From the NCBI RefSeq assembly GCF_025639885.1, contig NZ_CP106738.1, positions 1,798,001-1,862,000 on the forward strand: a stretch of 64,000 nucleotides of DNA, given 5' to 3'. The position numbers were made by a program, and so were the translations under genes. The notes beneath the pieces were generated by a model. The model saw only the letters and a program-made list of their open reading frames with translations, was not told the origin of the DNA and made no database searches. Origin of the DNA: Roseovarius pelagicus. GTDB lineage: Bacteria; Pseudomonadota; Alphaproteobacteria; Rhodobacterales; Rhodobacteraceae. How positions within the stretch are numbered: position 1 is the first letter of the stretch; every line of letters starts with the position of its first letter. Of this stretch, positions 44,501 through 53,254 are shown piece by piece.

Positions 44501-45463
44501 CTGCGCCTTCAGAGTCAGTTCACTGACTTCCAACGCCCCGTCCGGTTCTCGCTGACCCGCGACGCGCAGAGACACTTCGTCACCAAAGAAGCGGTGGTAT
44601 CTGGGTGCAAAAAGAGGCGTCACATCGCCGCCAAGCTCCGCCGAAAACCGGCGCGCCGGATCATCGCCGCCAGCGCGGGCTTTGACTGCGCCCAGCGTTA
44701 CCTTGCCAGTCAAACGCTCCTGACCGTCGGTCTTTAGCGCGATATCGCTGGTAAATTCGTCCAGCGGCCCGTTACCCGCGATGGTCAAATCTACGCTGGG
44801 TTGGCCCGGCAGATCGAGCAACTTAACCGCGATCCCGTCTTCTGCCTCGCCCAGAGCGAGGTCTAGGCCCAACATCTGGGTCGCTTCAACAAAGCTGGCC
44901 TTAATGTGAAATGTCCCGCGCTTGTCATCCACCCGCCGGGCCGTGATGTCCACCGATGCGTCACCCCCAGCCAATGCCGCCGACCCTTTGAGGCTCAGGC
45001 GCAGTTCTTCGCCCAATATCGGCGCTCCAATCGTGATCTGGTCCACCTTGAGCGTATCCAAATTGATTGCAACCGGAAGTTCGGGCAGTGAAAACGGAGC
45101 GGCCTCCGGGGCGGGCAGTCCATCATCCTGTTCCTTGGGGGCACGGGCCAGCGTGATCGTTTTGGCGCTTAGGGTCTGCACGTCGAATTCCCCGCGCAAC
45201 AAGGCAGAGCGGGTCCATTGCAATGTAAGATCCGTCAGCGTCAGCCAGACGCCCTCTTTGTCCGCGACGGTTATCTTGTCGATCGTCGCTTCGCTGCTCA
45301 GTGCGCCTTCGAAACCTGTGATATCGACCACACGTCCTTCACCACCCAGACTGTCCTGTAACAGTCGGGTCAGGTATCCTTTGTCATCGTCGCTATCCTG
45401 CGCGGACAGAATACCCGGCACGCACAACACCAGCGCGATCAGTATGTAACGCAGCCAGATCAA
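41501..45463 (-). CDS. tamB: Translocation/assembly module protein TamB
   Basis: A 1320-aa inner-membrane-anchored periplasmic protein. One N-terminal hydrophobic anchor (ILIALVLCVPGILSA), then a long beta-helical taco-shaped body and the C-terminal DUF490 domain (about residues 960-1320, with LGGELRLTGTTSD, RFDLIRGRLDVLEKRFDLDE and the final LGIFFQKDY). It works with TamA in outer-membrane biogenesis and lipid transport. TTG start overlaps the tamA stop (TTGA). Four 60-residue tandem repeats lie in the middle (see repeat entry), more regular than usual for TamB. Confidence 0.93.
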   Translation of the reverse strand: MIWLRYILIALVLCVPGILSAQDSDDDKGYLTRLLQDSLGGEGRVVDITGFEGALSSEATIDKITVADKEGVWLTLTDLTLQWTRSALLRGEFDVQTLSAKTITLARAPKEQDDGLPAPEAAPFSLPELPVAINLDTLKVDQITIGAPILGEELRLSLKGSAALAGGDASVDITARRVDDKRGTFHIKASFVEATQMLGLDLALGEAEDGIAVKLLDLPGQPSVDLTIAGNGPLDEFTSDIALKTDGQERLTGKVTLGAVKARAGGDDPARRFSAELGGDVTPLFAPRYHRFFGDEVSLRVAGQREPDGALEVSELTLKAQELALSGAITLNADQWPTQIALEAELGGRGPVILPITGPQTKVSRAALNITYSADQSNEWTARFDISELARAGIGIGALQLSAGGVLEGDVGTLGRVTADVRFAAEELSFADPALAEAVGSSLVGTFRMDYTEDEPLVLSDLDLRSPSAQLTGAAEVDTLKSGFETDLQAKLTTSDLSKFSKLVGQPLTGAAEVSLTGTTALGGQFDMAVSGTSTDLALGQPQVDPLLRGQTELDIVARRNTLGITLERAEIVNDQMTLSATGTFASEASEASYALRIAEFSQIDPRLPGPLTAHGKAVKDAVGWRVDLTAAGPLDARAKIAGLVTGPNARIRFDAGLPDIRPLVPAYSGAVALNGTLAQSPEGWLIDTDLSGPYGLTAEVDGRLTGENPNFRYDARLPDIRPIVPAYTGPLAMTGTLQQASEGWLIDTDLNGPYSLTADVAGRITGDGRNIRFDAKLPDVRPLVPAYSGPLAVTGTLVEASQGWLIDTDLRGPYGIVADVEGTVTGDAPAFRYTARLPDIRSFVPEIGGALTLDGTAQQAAGAWQIDTALTGPGGTNAKIAGTIASGDQMNLTARGSAPLGLSEPFLRPRSLQGQANFDLALNGAPTLGALSGTISTTGARFSAPKLLVALTGIDARADITNGRANLSLSANVSNGGRLSVSGPVQLSGAMPADLKVSLAEVVVTDALIYHTRISGSLGINGPLLGGARIAGRLSLGKTSISIPSTGITSFGSLPPITHVNTSAAVRDTQKRAGVGPGSGGDAGASGPGYPLDVTISAPSRIYVRGRGLDAELGGELRLTGTTSDIISAGRFDLIRGRLDVLEKRFDLDEGRVLLQGDFDPYLVFVARTETGEGTASVTIEGPASSPEVRFGAVPDAPQDEVLSQIFFRRDLTQLSPLQAAQLASAVATLAGKGGEGLVGTIRRKIGVDDLDITTDEEGNTGLRVGKYISEKVYTDVTTSSGGGGEVSLNIDLSPSVTASGSVDSENESKLGIFFQKDY
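42773..43492 (-). repeat. 180-bp (60-aa) tandem repeats inside tamB
   Basis: Starting at 43492 and going down, the motif LPDIRPLVPAYSG with a following GWLIDTDLxGPYG recurs at exactly 60-residue steps: 43492, 43312 and 43132, with a fourth, more diverged copy (LPDIRSFVPEIGG) from 42952. The first three units are highly alike in protein sequence. Confidence 0.85.
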
Positions 45464-47337
45464 AACGCTTGTCCTATTCCAACGTAAATCTCAAAGCCCG
45501 AGTTGCTGCCCGGCCCGTCCACCGGCACCGCTACATCCAGTCGCACCGGACCTATCCCCGTGTCATAGCGAATGCCGAGGCCAGCACCGCTTTGCCACTT
45601 GCCAGAGCTGCCATCGGGGAAGCCTTCGGCACCGATGTATCCGGTGTCATAGAACCCGACGAGGCTTAGCTTGTCGGTTGTCTGCACACGAACCTCGCCC
45701 GACAACCCGAGGAAAGACCGCCCGCCCGTCTCTTGGCCTCCGCCAAGTGTGACACCCAACGACTGATAACTCTGGCCCCGGACTGTACCGCCGCCGCCAG
45801 AATAATAGAGGAAATCCGCAGGGGCCTGCGCCAAGTTCGGCCCGATCAACGACCCCACCTGTCCGCGCACAGCAAATGTCAGACGTTTTTGTTCACCGGC
45901 GCTGTAATATGCACGCATATCCAGCTTGCTTCGCAAACCATCCTCGGTGCCAAAGAGGTTGACGAAGGGCATTGTGTTGGCCTCAACGAAATAGCCCGAT
46001 TTTGCGTTAAGAGGATCATCGCGGTAGTCATACTTCGCGCTCAGCGGCAGCGTCAGGATCGAGTAGGATCGCGCACCGAACGCATCCACCGTATCCGAAA
46101 GCCGGTACCCCAGACCGTACGAAAATTCGCGATGCTCGGATGCGTAGTGTGTGATGCCGGTTTCCAACGCAAATGTCGTGGCGTTGAACGCCGCTTCGTC
46201 CAGTTCTTCGAATTCGAACTCAAGATAAAAATCCATATCCGAATGGAAGGTCGCAGGCCGTTCGAACCGTGCGCCAAGTCGGTAATCTATCCCGCCCGTG
46301 TCGCCACCGATCCCGCTGACTTCGCCATCCAGCCGGAACCGTTCTGCCCCGCCAAAGACATTGCGATGCATCCACATCGCCGACATACCCAACCCTTCAA
46401 GCGAAGAAAGCTCTGCACCAAAGCGGAATCGGCGCGGCGGTGCCTCTGTGATCTGTGCGGTGACATCAAGAGTGTCACCCGGCCCGACCTCGTCAGCCTC
46501 GCGCAGGGTCGCGACGCTGAATGCGCCGCTGCGGCGCAAGCGTTCGGTGGCTTGTTCCAGTGTCTTGGGGGAATAGATCTGGCCCTTTGGCAAACCTGCG
46601 ATCTCTTTGATCCGCTTGGTGCGCACGTCTTCGTTGCCCGTGACCAACAGATCGCCAAAACGCAGCAGCGGGCCCGGCTCCAGCATGATCGCCGCGTTGA
46701 TCCGGGCTTGCTCGTGACGGGCTGTGATCTGTTGCGCGCCAACCGTTGCCTTGGCATGTCCAACCGCGCGCCAACTGTCTACACCCGCCTCGGCGGCGTC
46801 CTTTAGCAAATCGACGCCGGCCACCTGTCCGGGCACGAACCCCTCCGGCAATTCGGTACGAGGCGCTAACGGAGCAACACGTAACTCACCAAAACGAAAC
46901 AGCGGGCCGGGGTCGACCCGGATCACCGCCCGCCGCACGTCGCCCAACGGCGCGACCGGTGACACCGCCGCCGCCTCGCGCCCGTCGAGCGTGATATTGA
47001 TCACCGGCGCATAATAGGCCTGTTCATACAGTGCGGTCAGGATGCGCTGATAATCTGCGCGCGCTGCGGCCACTACATCCTGCGTGGCGATATCCTTGCG
47101 CGCCTGCAACGTCATTAATAGCGAAGCAGCACCCAGTGTCTCGTTCAGGGCAGCATTCTCGCGGGGGGTGGATATCTGAACCTCAAGCGCCGATGCCCCC
47201 GAAGGCATGCCCACGGACCCGACCACAAGCATCAGAACACAGAGCAAATGTCGGTACACTTTTCGGCGCGCTTCTCGGCGTATGTCGGGCACGTTTCCGT
47301 CCTGTTCCGTGTCATCAAGGATGAGCGATTTTTCCAT
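45460..47337 (-). CDS. tamA: Translocation/assembly module outer membrane protein TamA
   Basis: A BamA/Omp85-family protein of about 625 aa. An N-terminal signal-like stretch (HLLCVLMLVVGSVG) is followed by about three POTRA domains (for example GPLFRFGELRV, PGPLLRFGDLLVTGN) to about residue 260, then a 16-strand beta-barrel ending in YVGIGQAF, with the terminal Phe of outer membrane proteins. It pairs with TamB, with which it overlaps. The start is uncertain: ATG 47337 gives a long n-region, and 47373, 47400 and a later GTG are possible; none has a strong Shine-Dalgarno sequence. Confidence 0.9.
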   Translation of the reverse strand: MEKSLILDDTEQDGNVPDIRREARRKVYRHLLCVLMLVVGSVGMPSGASALEVQISTPRENAALNETLGAASLLMTLQARKDIATQDVVAAARADYQRILTALYEQAYYAPVINITLDGREAAAVSPVAPLGDVRRAVIRVDPGPLFRFGELRVAPLAPRTELPEGFVPGQVAGVDLLKDAAEAGVDSWRAVGHAKATVGAQQITARHEQARINAAIMLEPGPLLRFGDLLVTGNEDVRTKRIKEIAGLPKGQIYSPKTLEQATERLRRSGAFSVATLREADEVGPGDTLDVTAQITEAPPRRFRFGAELSSLEGLGMSAMWMHRNVFGGAERFRLDGEVSGIGGDTGGIDYRLGARFERPATFHSDMDFYLEFEFEELDEAAFNATTFALETGITHYASEHREFSYGLGYRLSDTVDAFGARSYSILTLPLSAKYDYRDDPLNAKSGYFVEANTMPFVNLFGTEDGLRSKLDMRAYYSAGEQKRLTFAVRGQVGSLIGPNLAQAPADFLYYSGGGGTVRGQSYQSLGVTLGGGQETGGRSFLGLSGEVRVQTTDKLSLVGFYDTGYIGAEGFPDGSSGKWQSGAGLGIRYDTGIGPVRLDVAVPVDGPGSNSGFEIYVGIGQAF

Positions 47338-47666
47338 GAGGGCGACGCCGTATGACCAACGCCAATGCCCCATACTTACTAAAGGTGAGTCTAGGGCCAT
47401 GCGCAGGTAAATCAAACCGTCCTTTTGCCCTCAATTACCTTGATCAGCGACTTTCCGACCATATCCGGCACGCGCACTCCGCAAGAATGTAAAATGACAT
47501 GCGTTTTGCCCGTGATGAGGTCTGTTTGATGTTGAAAATCGACACTCCGATCGCCGCAGCGTCCCAGCGCATCAGTAATGCAAACGCCCCTACCGCCGCT
47601 GTGAAATGACTGTCGCCCAGCGCAACCCGGTGCATGTGGTCGGCCTTTCGCTGCGCGAAAGTCCTT
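47338..47666. other. Region upstream of tamA up to tRNA-Leu
   Basis: About 330 bases that hold the tamA promoter and possibly part of its 5' end if an earlier start is used. No other gene, RNA or clear dyad is seen. Confidence 0.35.
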
Positions 47667-47752
47667 TGGTGCGGTCGGAGAGACTCGAACTCTCACGGGT
47701 GTTACCCCACAGCGACCTCAACGCTGCGCGTCTACCATTCCGCCACGACCGC
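47667..47752 (-). tRNA. tRNA-Leu (GAG)
   Basis: Minus-strand class II tRNA of 86 bases. Acceptor GCGGTCG/CGACCGC, anticodon stem CAGCG/CGCTG around loop TTGAGGT (anticodon GAG), a long variable arm (TGGGGTAACACCC) and T-arm GAGTTCGAGTCTC; A plus an encoded CCA end at 47667-47670. Confidence 0.93.
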
Positions 47753-47862
47753 AATCCGTGATGGTCAGAGGCGTTTAGCCGACCGCACGCGGTTTGTGAA
47801 GGCCAAATTCGCACTGGCTGCGGTGGCTTTTCAAGCGGCGGTGCGCGCTGTATCAGACAGGC

Positions 47863-48516
47863 ATGGTGGAATGGGTTATCTCTTCGGGTTTGACGGATTA
47901 CGCGCAGGCGCTGCGCGTGATGGAAGAGCGCGCCGAGGCCATCGCACGTGATGACGCCGACGAGATGATTTGGCTGATCGAGCACCCGCCGCTCTACACC
48001 GCCGGCACGTCAGCCAATCCCGCCGATCTGACCGACCCGGACCGCTTTCCTGTCCATGAGGCGCGGCGCGGCGGGCAATATACTTACCACGGCCCCGGCC
48101 AACGTGTCGTCTATGTCATGCTCGACGTGGGGCGGCGCGGGCGCGATGTGCGCGCCTTTGTCAAACAGCTGGAGGCATGGGTGATTGCCACGCTTGAGCG
48201 TTTCAATGTGCACGGCGAAATCCGCGAGGGCCGCGTAGGCGTCTGGGTCGAACGCCCCGAGAAGCCGCGCATGGCATCCGGCACAATTGCCGAGGACAAG
48301 ATCGCAGCCATCGGCATCCGCCTGCGCAGATGGGTCAGCTTTCACGGTATCTCGATCAATGTTGAACCGGATCTGGAGCATTTCAGTGGCATCGTGCCCT
48401 GCGGGATCACCGACCACGGCGTCACCAGCCTTGTCGATCTGGGACTACCTGTGTCGATGGCGGATGTGGATGTGGCGCTACAGCAGACTTTCGGTGATGT
48501 ATTCGGCCGAGAATAG
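47863..48516 (+). CDS. lipB: Octanoyl-[acyl carrier protein] transferase LipB
   Basis: A 217-aa transferase that moves the octanoyl group from ACP to lipoyl domains. [19 protein letters not shown] is the LipB signature, GRVGVWV and [20 protein letters not shown] hold the catalytic Lys, and SGIVPCGI holds the catalytic Cys (about residue 176). Start at ATG 47863 matches the family beginning [11 protein letters not shown]. Single-gene unit just after tRNA-Leu on the other strand. Confidence 0.95.
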   Translation: MVEWVISSGLTDYAQALRVMEERAEAIARDDADEMIWLIEHPPLYTAGTSANPADLTDPDRFPVHEARRGGQYTYHGPGQRVVYVMLDVGRRGRDVRAFVKQLEAWVIATLERFNVHGEIREGRVGVWVERPEKPRMASGTIAEDKIAAIGIRLRRWVSFHGISINVEPDLEHFSGIVPCGITDHGVTSLVDLGLPVSMADVDVALQQTFGDVFGRE

Positions 48517-48679
48517 CATCCGGCACAACCTGATAGCGGCATGGAATCCGACACTGAACGCGCGCGACAGTGAGGGCGCAGTCAGCGCGTTATGTCAGCA
48601 AAAACCTTGCAATACGCCCGCCAAACAGGCAGTTTTCCGGCAATGATCCAGAAAATGGACTTAGAGCAGAGGCGGAACA

Positions 48680-49513
48680 ATGGCAGAAATCACCGATCCG
48701 GACACAATAAATGCATTCCTTGAATACCCGCTCCCGAGCGTGGCCAAGGGATTTCCCAATGGCTGGATGTCAGCCAGCGACCTTCAGACGATTTATAACG
48801 CGGCGCGGCGCACCACTGGCGACGTGTTGGAAGTCGGTCCGTGGCTGGGGCGTTCAAGCACCGCAATCGCCGCCGGTTTGCGCGATCGCGAAGCGGAAGG
48901 CGGTGCGCGCGTCAAATATGACATCATCGACTTTGGCATCGCCAGCGCCGAGGAATGGCAGCAGCGGTTCAACCAGAAACTGCGCCTGAACCACGATAAC
49001 GGCCGTGTGGCAGAGGCTGTCCTGCATCCCGGCGGATCAAATGCCGTTATGGTCAATAATCTGAAAATGAACGATCTTCTGGGTTATACCACCACGATTA
49101 TGCGCGGCGATATCGTCGACAGTCCGATCCAGCGCAAATACAGCATGATCTTTTGTGACGCGCTACATGACATTGCCGAAATCGAGCGCAACATGCCGCG
49201 AATGGCCGAATTGGTCGCGCCGGGCTGTATTTTTGTCGCCGATGACGTCGTGACCGACGAGACAGCAGAATGCGTGCGCAGCTATCTGGACGTTAAAGAA
49301 TTCTTCTTTACCAAGACAATCCGGCGCAAGCGCAGCAAGCTCTGCGTCTTTCAGATCGCGGATGTGGAGAAACCTAATAGTGTCGGCACGATCGGCAAGA
49401 CGGTAAAGGCGGCGACCGGGTCCAAGACCAAGATTGCAAAGAAATCGACGGCCAAGCCAAAGACCAAGACAACAGCCAAGAAGACGCGCAGCACCGAAAC
49501 AGCAAGCGCCTGA
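48680..49513 (+). CDS. Class I methyltransferase with histone-H1-like C-terminal tail
   Basis: A 277-aa protein. Residues about 40-220 are a Rossmann methyltransferase fold of the Methyltransf_24 type (TTGDVLEVGPWLGRSSTAIA; KYDIIDF; YSMIFCDALHDIAEIE; IFVADDV). From about residue 235 to the end there is a Lys/Ala/Thr-rich tail (KAATGSKTKIAKKSTAKPK and on) like histone H1 or AlgP-type proteins, probably disordered and nucleic-acid or polyanion binding. AGAGGCGG precedes the ATG. A perfect terminator follows. Substrate not known. Confidence 0.78.
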   Translation: MAEITDPDTINAFLEYPLPSVAKGFPNGWMSASDLQTIYNAARRTTGDVLEVGPWLGRSSTAIAAGLRDREAEGGARVKYDIIDFGIASAEEWQQRFNQKLRLNHDNGRVAEAVLHPGGSNAVMVNNLKMNDLLGYTTTIMRGDIVDSPIQRKYSMIFCDALHDIAEIERNMPRMAELVAPGCIFVADDVVTDETAECVRSYLDVKEFFFTKTIRRKRSKLCVFQIADVEKPNSVGTIGKTVKAATGSKTKIAKKSTAKPKTKTTAKKTRSTETASA

Positions 49514-49529
49514 CGACCCCAAAAAGCGA

Positions 49530-49557
49530 AAGGCCCGGCAGATGCCGGGCCTTTTTT
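49530..49557 (+). terminator. Intrinsic terminator
   Basis: AAGGCCCGGC-AGAT-GCCGGGCCTT followed by TTTT gives a 10-bp stem, 4-base loop and T-tract, 17 bases after the methyltransferase stop. The A-run on the left means it may also end the opposing small gene. Confidence 0.92.
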
Positions 49558-49580
49558 AGATCAGAACGATGGATGTTCTG

Positions 49581-49907
49581 TTATTCGGTTTTCTCGGATG
49601 GGTGCAGCGCCTCAGCCGCGTCGGATACCATCATCTCGGGGTTTTCCGCGCAGGTTTCCACAACAAATGCGTGGACCACTTTCGGGTCTTCATTTGCCAG
49701 CATCTCGGCGCGATCGGCGTCGTCACCGCTCATCCGTTCCCGTGCGGCCTCGCGACCTGTTTCTGTGGCTGTCATCTGATCAGCTTCTTCAAGTACAAGG
49801 TAGTCGCTGCATGCCATGTCGCCATGTGCTTCGGCGAATGCGCCTTGGGCAAGTACACTCAGACCGAATGCTGCGGCTGTCATCTTAGCTGTGTTCAACG
49901 AAATCAT
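49581..49907 (-). CDS. Small secreted protein, HdeA-like
   Basis: A 108-aa protein with a Sec signal (residues 1-25, ends GAFAEA) and a helical mature part. Two Cys (MACSDYLVLEEADQ and VETCAENP) about 50 residues apart and the first-helix pattern are reminiscent of HdeA/HdeB acid-stress chaperones, but the match is weak. GAGGAG precedes the ATG. Ends just before the bidirectional-looking terminator at 49530. Confidence 0.65.
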   Translation of the reverse strand: MISLNTAKMTAAAFGLSVLAQGAFAEAHGDMACSDYLVLEEADQMTATETGREAARERMSGDDADRAEMLANEDPKVVHAFVVETCAENPEMMVSDAAEALHPSEKTE

Positions 49908-50234
49908 ACTGTAATCTCCTCATTCTCTTTGTCGCGGGCGGATCGCGCTGGTATCCGATCATTCGGCCAGCCGATCCATCCCGTTGATAGGTAAACGCCG
50001 AGGTGGCGATCCGGTTCCCAACGCCAATGAATTTTTCGGCGACAGAACGGACATGCTGCCGTCTGCCCTTACGTAAGACAGGTAGATATCAAGAGGGGTG
50101 CGACAATATTTATTGCGCATAAGTTGACTCTGACATTGCCGCCGTCGCAAGGGCACATTAAAACCTGATGTGAGTCAGGGTGCCCGCGATCTATTGCGGC
50201 GTATCCGGCAACAGATCCACTTAGGAGGCACCCA
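49908..50234. other. Divergent intergenic region upstream of ctaD
   Basis: About 327 bases between the small secreted protein gene and ctaD, holding both promoters. A TTGACT element occurs near 50123, without a clear -10 element. No gene or RNA supported. Confidence 0.4.
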
Positions 50235-51908
50235 ATGGCAGATGCAGCCATTCATGGCCAGGACCACCACGACGAGCGCGGCTTCTTTACGCGCTGGTTC
50301 ATGTCCACGAACCACAAGGATATCGGTATCCTTTACCTTGTCAGCTCGGCTCTTGTCGGTCTGATTTCGGTCATGTTCACCGTCTATATGCGGCTTGAAC
50401 TGATGGAACCCGGCGTTCAATACATGTGCCTCGAAGGCGCGCGTTTCATCGCTGACGCAGCGAGCGACTGTACGCCGAACGGGCATCTCTGGAACGTGAT
50501 GATTACCTATCACGGCGTCCTGATGATGTTCTTTGTCGTTATTCCGGCGCTTTTTGGCGGCTTCGGCAACTTCTTCATGCCGTTGCAGATCGGTGCGCCG
50601 GACATGGCGTTCCCACGGATGAACAACCTGTCATTCTGGCTGTATATCGCGGGTACGTCGCTGGGCGTTGCGTCATTGTTGGCCCCCGGCGGTAACGGGC
50701 AGCTTGGATCCGGGGTCGGCTGGGTGCTCTATCCACCGCTGTCGACCACCGAGGCAGGCATTTCGATGGATTTGGCGATTTTTGCCGTTCACTTGTCCGG
50801 TGCAAGCTCGATCCTTGGTGCGATCAACATGATCACAACGTTCCTGAACATGCGCGCACCCGGCATGACACTGTTCAAGGTTCCGCTGTTCAGCTGGTCG
50901 ATCTTTGTCACGGCGTGGATGATCCTTCTGGCGCTGCCGGTTCTGGCTGGCGCGATCACGATGCTGCTGACCGACCGGAACTTTGGCACGACGTTCTTTG
51001 ATCCGGCAGGCGGGGGCGATCCGATCCTCTATCAACACATCCTGTGGTTCTTTGGCCACCCGGAAGTGTACATTATCATCCTGCCCGGTTTTGGCATCAT
51101 CAGCCACGTCATCGCCACCTTCGCGCGCAAACCGATCTTTGGCTACCTGCCGATGGTCTGGGCATTGATCGCCATTGGTGCGTTGGGTTTTGTCGTCTGG
51201 GCACACCACATGTACACGGTGGGCATGTCGCTGACGCAGCAAAGCTACTTTATGCTGGCAACGATGGTGATCGCCGTTCCGACCGGGGTGAAGGTGTTTA
51301 GCTGGATCGCAACGATGTGGAGCGGTTCCATTGAATTCAAAACGCCAATGCTATGGGCGTTTGGGTTCCTGTTCCTCTTTACCGTGGGCGGTGTGACCGG
51401 TGTTGTGCTGGCGCAGGCCGGGCTGGACCGGGCGTATCACGACACTTATTACGTCGTGGCGCACTTCCACTATGTGATGAGCCTTGGGGCGATCTTTGCG
51501 ATCTTTGCCGGTATCTATTTCTACTTTGGCAAGATCACAGGGCGTCAGTACCCTGAATGGGCGGGTAAACTGCACTTCTGGGCGATGTTCATCGGTGCGA
51601 ACCTGACGTTCTTCCCTCAGCACTTCTTGGGTCGTCAGGGCATGCCGCGCCGCTACATCGACTATCCCGAAGCGTTTGCGACATGGAACTGGTGGTCCTC
51701 GATGGGCGCGTTCCTGAGCTTTGCCAGCTTCGTATTCTTCTTTGGTATCGTGATCTATTCGCTCTTGCGCGGCGCAAAAGTGACCGAGAACAACTATTGG
51801 AATGAATACGCCGATACGCTGGAATGGACGGTCTCATCGCCGCCACCAGAGCATACGTTCGAAATCCTGCCCAAGCAGGAAGACTGGGACAAGAGCCACG
51901 CACACTAA
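50235..51908 (+). CDS. ctaD: aa3-type cytochrome c oxidase subunit I
   Basis: A 557-aa inner-membrane subunit with 12 hydrophobic segments. It starts with the typical [20 protein letters not shown] and carries the heme a His in [12 protein letters not shown], the CuB-ligand region [20 protein letters not shown], the His pair VWAHHMY, and [13 protein letters not shown] with the heme a3/heme a ligands. It reduces O2 to water with proton pumping. TAGGAGG seven bases before the ATG. A strong terminator follows, so this gene is a single unit, apart from the ctaC/ctaE genes, as often seen in Rhodobacteraceae. Confidence 0.97.
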   Translation: MADAAIHGQDHHDERGFFTRWFMSTNHKDIGILYLVSSALVGLISVMFTVYMRLELMEPGVQYMCLEGARFIADAASDCTPNGHLWNVMITYHGVLMMFFVVIPALFGGFGNFFMPLQIGAPDMAFPRMNNLSFWLYIAGTSLGVASLLAPGGNGQLGSGVGWVLYPPLSTTEAGISMDLAIFAVHLSGASSILGAINMITTFLNMRAPGMTLFKVPLFSWSIFVTAWMILLALPVLAGAITMLLTDRNFGTTFFDPAGGGDPILYQHILWFFGHPEVYIIILPGFGIISHVIATFARKPIFGYLPMVWALIAIGALGFVVWAHHMYTVGMSLTQQSYFMLATMVIAVPTGVKVFSWIATMWSGSIEFKTPMLWAFGFLFLFTVGGVTGVVLAQAGLDRAYHDTYYVVAHFHYVMSLGAIFAIFAGIYFYFGKITGRQYPEWAGKLHFWAMFIGANLTFFPQHFLGRQGMPRRYIDYPEAFATWNWWSSMGAFLSFASFVFFFGIVIYSLLRGAKVTENNYWNEYADTLEWTVSSPPPEHTFEILPKQEDWDKSHAH

Positions 51909-51931
51909 GCAGTGACCAGTAAAATGAACCG

Positions 51932-51960
51932 AGACCCCGGAGAACTCCGGGGTCTTTTTT
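51932..51960 (+). terminator. Intrinsic terminator of ctaD
   Basis: AGACCCCGGAG-AA-CTCCGGGGTCT followed by TTTTT: an 11-bp perfect stem and T-tract, 23 bases after the ctaD stop. Confidence 0.93.
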
Positions 51961-52113
51961 CGTTGCAGATGTTTCCTCGGCTTTACCACGCCTGCATGGT
52001 ACTGATTGTCGTGGCTCTGCTTGCGCAGGGCTATCTTCGAATTGACCCATGAGCAGAAAGCTGGAAAATAGCTGAACCGCAATAGAATTGTCGGCATTAG
52101 AACAGGGCGGCAC

Positions 52114-53217
52114 ATGGAAGCGCAGAAACACCCACAACAGGACGCGCGACTAAAGCGGCTGCGTAGCTATGATGTTCTCGACACCGAGCGCGAAGCAGAC
52201 TTTGACGACATTGCGAAACTTGCCTCGCAAATCTGTGGTACAGCGATCTCTGTCGTCAATCTGATCGACGCCGAACGCCAGTGGTTCAAGGCCGAAACCG
52301 GCCTTGGTGTACGCGAAACGCCATTGTCTACGTCCATTTGCTCGCACGTCATTCTGGGGGATGATTTCGTCGAAATCCCCGACACATTGCTAGACCCGCG
52401 CATGGCGGACAACCCGCTATGCTTGGGTAATCCGGGGCTGAGGTTCTATGCGGGTGCGCTATTGAAATCCCAAGATGGGCTACCGCTGGGTACGCTCTGC
52501 GTTCTGGACTACGAGCCTCGGGAACTGACCCCACTTCAGCGCGAAACGTTGCGGGTGTTATCGCGACAGGTCATGGTCCAGCTAGAGATGCGCAAGGCGC
52601 TAAAGGCCAACCGTCTGCTACGCCAAGAGGTGGATCACAGGGTTAAGAACTCGCTGCAATCGCTGGCATCGTTGGTGCGTGTGCAGGAAAGATGTGTCGT
52701 TTCGGAAGAAGCCCGTTCCGCGCTGGCCTCGGTCCATTCTCGGATCGACGCCGTCGCGCAACTGCACGCGTTACTCTATCGCGCTGACAGCGGGCCGGTG
52801 ATTAGCGTCAAGGATTATACCGACAAGCTGATCAAACACTTGGATTCAATCGCGCCCAGCAATGTGGCGCTCTCAATGTCAGTGCAAGATTTTCAAATCC
52901 CCTCTAACGAGGCGGTCGCCGTAGGCACGCTGATCAACGAATTTGTGGCCAACTCATTCAAACACGCCTTTCCGAATGATCGCGCGGGCGAGGTTTCGAT
53001 TCGCATCGATAGCGGAGATGCACCGGACAGTGTGCGAGTGACATGTAGCGACAATGGTGTCGGCCTGCCAAACGATGTCGCGCCAGAATCGGGCGGGCTG
53101 GGTCTGTTGATCGCAGAGGTCGTCAGCGCCGAGCTGCAATCTGATATGGATGTTGTTTCGTCCGAGAAGGGCCTGTCGATCAGCATCGAGTTCGTGACGA
53201 GCCAGCCGCAGGAATAG
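52114..53217 (+). CDS. GAF-domain sensor histidine kinase (HisKA_2 type)
   Basis: A 367-aa soluble kinase. Residues about 20-160 are a GAF domain (ISVVNLIDAERQWFKAETGL, LGTLCVLDYEPREL). The phospho-acceptor box is DHRVKNSLQSLASLVRVQ (HisKA_2) near residue 173, followed by a Bergerat ATPase with N-box NEFVANSFKHAF, DNGVGLP and GGLGLLIAE. No membrane segment, so it senses a cytoplasmic signal or partner. AGGGCGG precedes the ATG. No response regulator gene is adjacent, so it is an orphan kinase; alphaproteobacterial general stress pathways use this class. Confidence 0.9.
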   Translation: MEAQKHPQQDARLKRLRSYDVLDTEREADFDDIAKLASQICGTAISVVNLIDAERQWFKAETGLGVRETPLSTSICSHVILGDDFVEIPDTLLDPRMADNPLCLGNPGLRFYAGALLKSQDGLPLGTLCVLDYEPRELTPLQRETLRVLSRQVMVQLEMRKALKANRLLRQEVDHRVKNSLQSLASLVRVQERCVVSEEARSALASVHSRIDAVAQLHALLYRADSGPVISVKDYTDKLIKHLDSIAPSNVALSMSVQDFQIPSNEAVAVGTLINEFVANSFKHAFPNDRAGEVSIRIDSGDAPDSVRVTCSDNGVGLPNDVAPESGGLGLLIAEVVSAELQSDMDVVSSEKGLSISIEFVTSQPQE

Positions 53218-53254
53218 CCGACGCATCGTCAAACCATCGAACCAGCGTCCGGTC

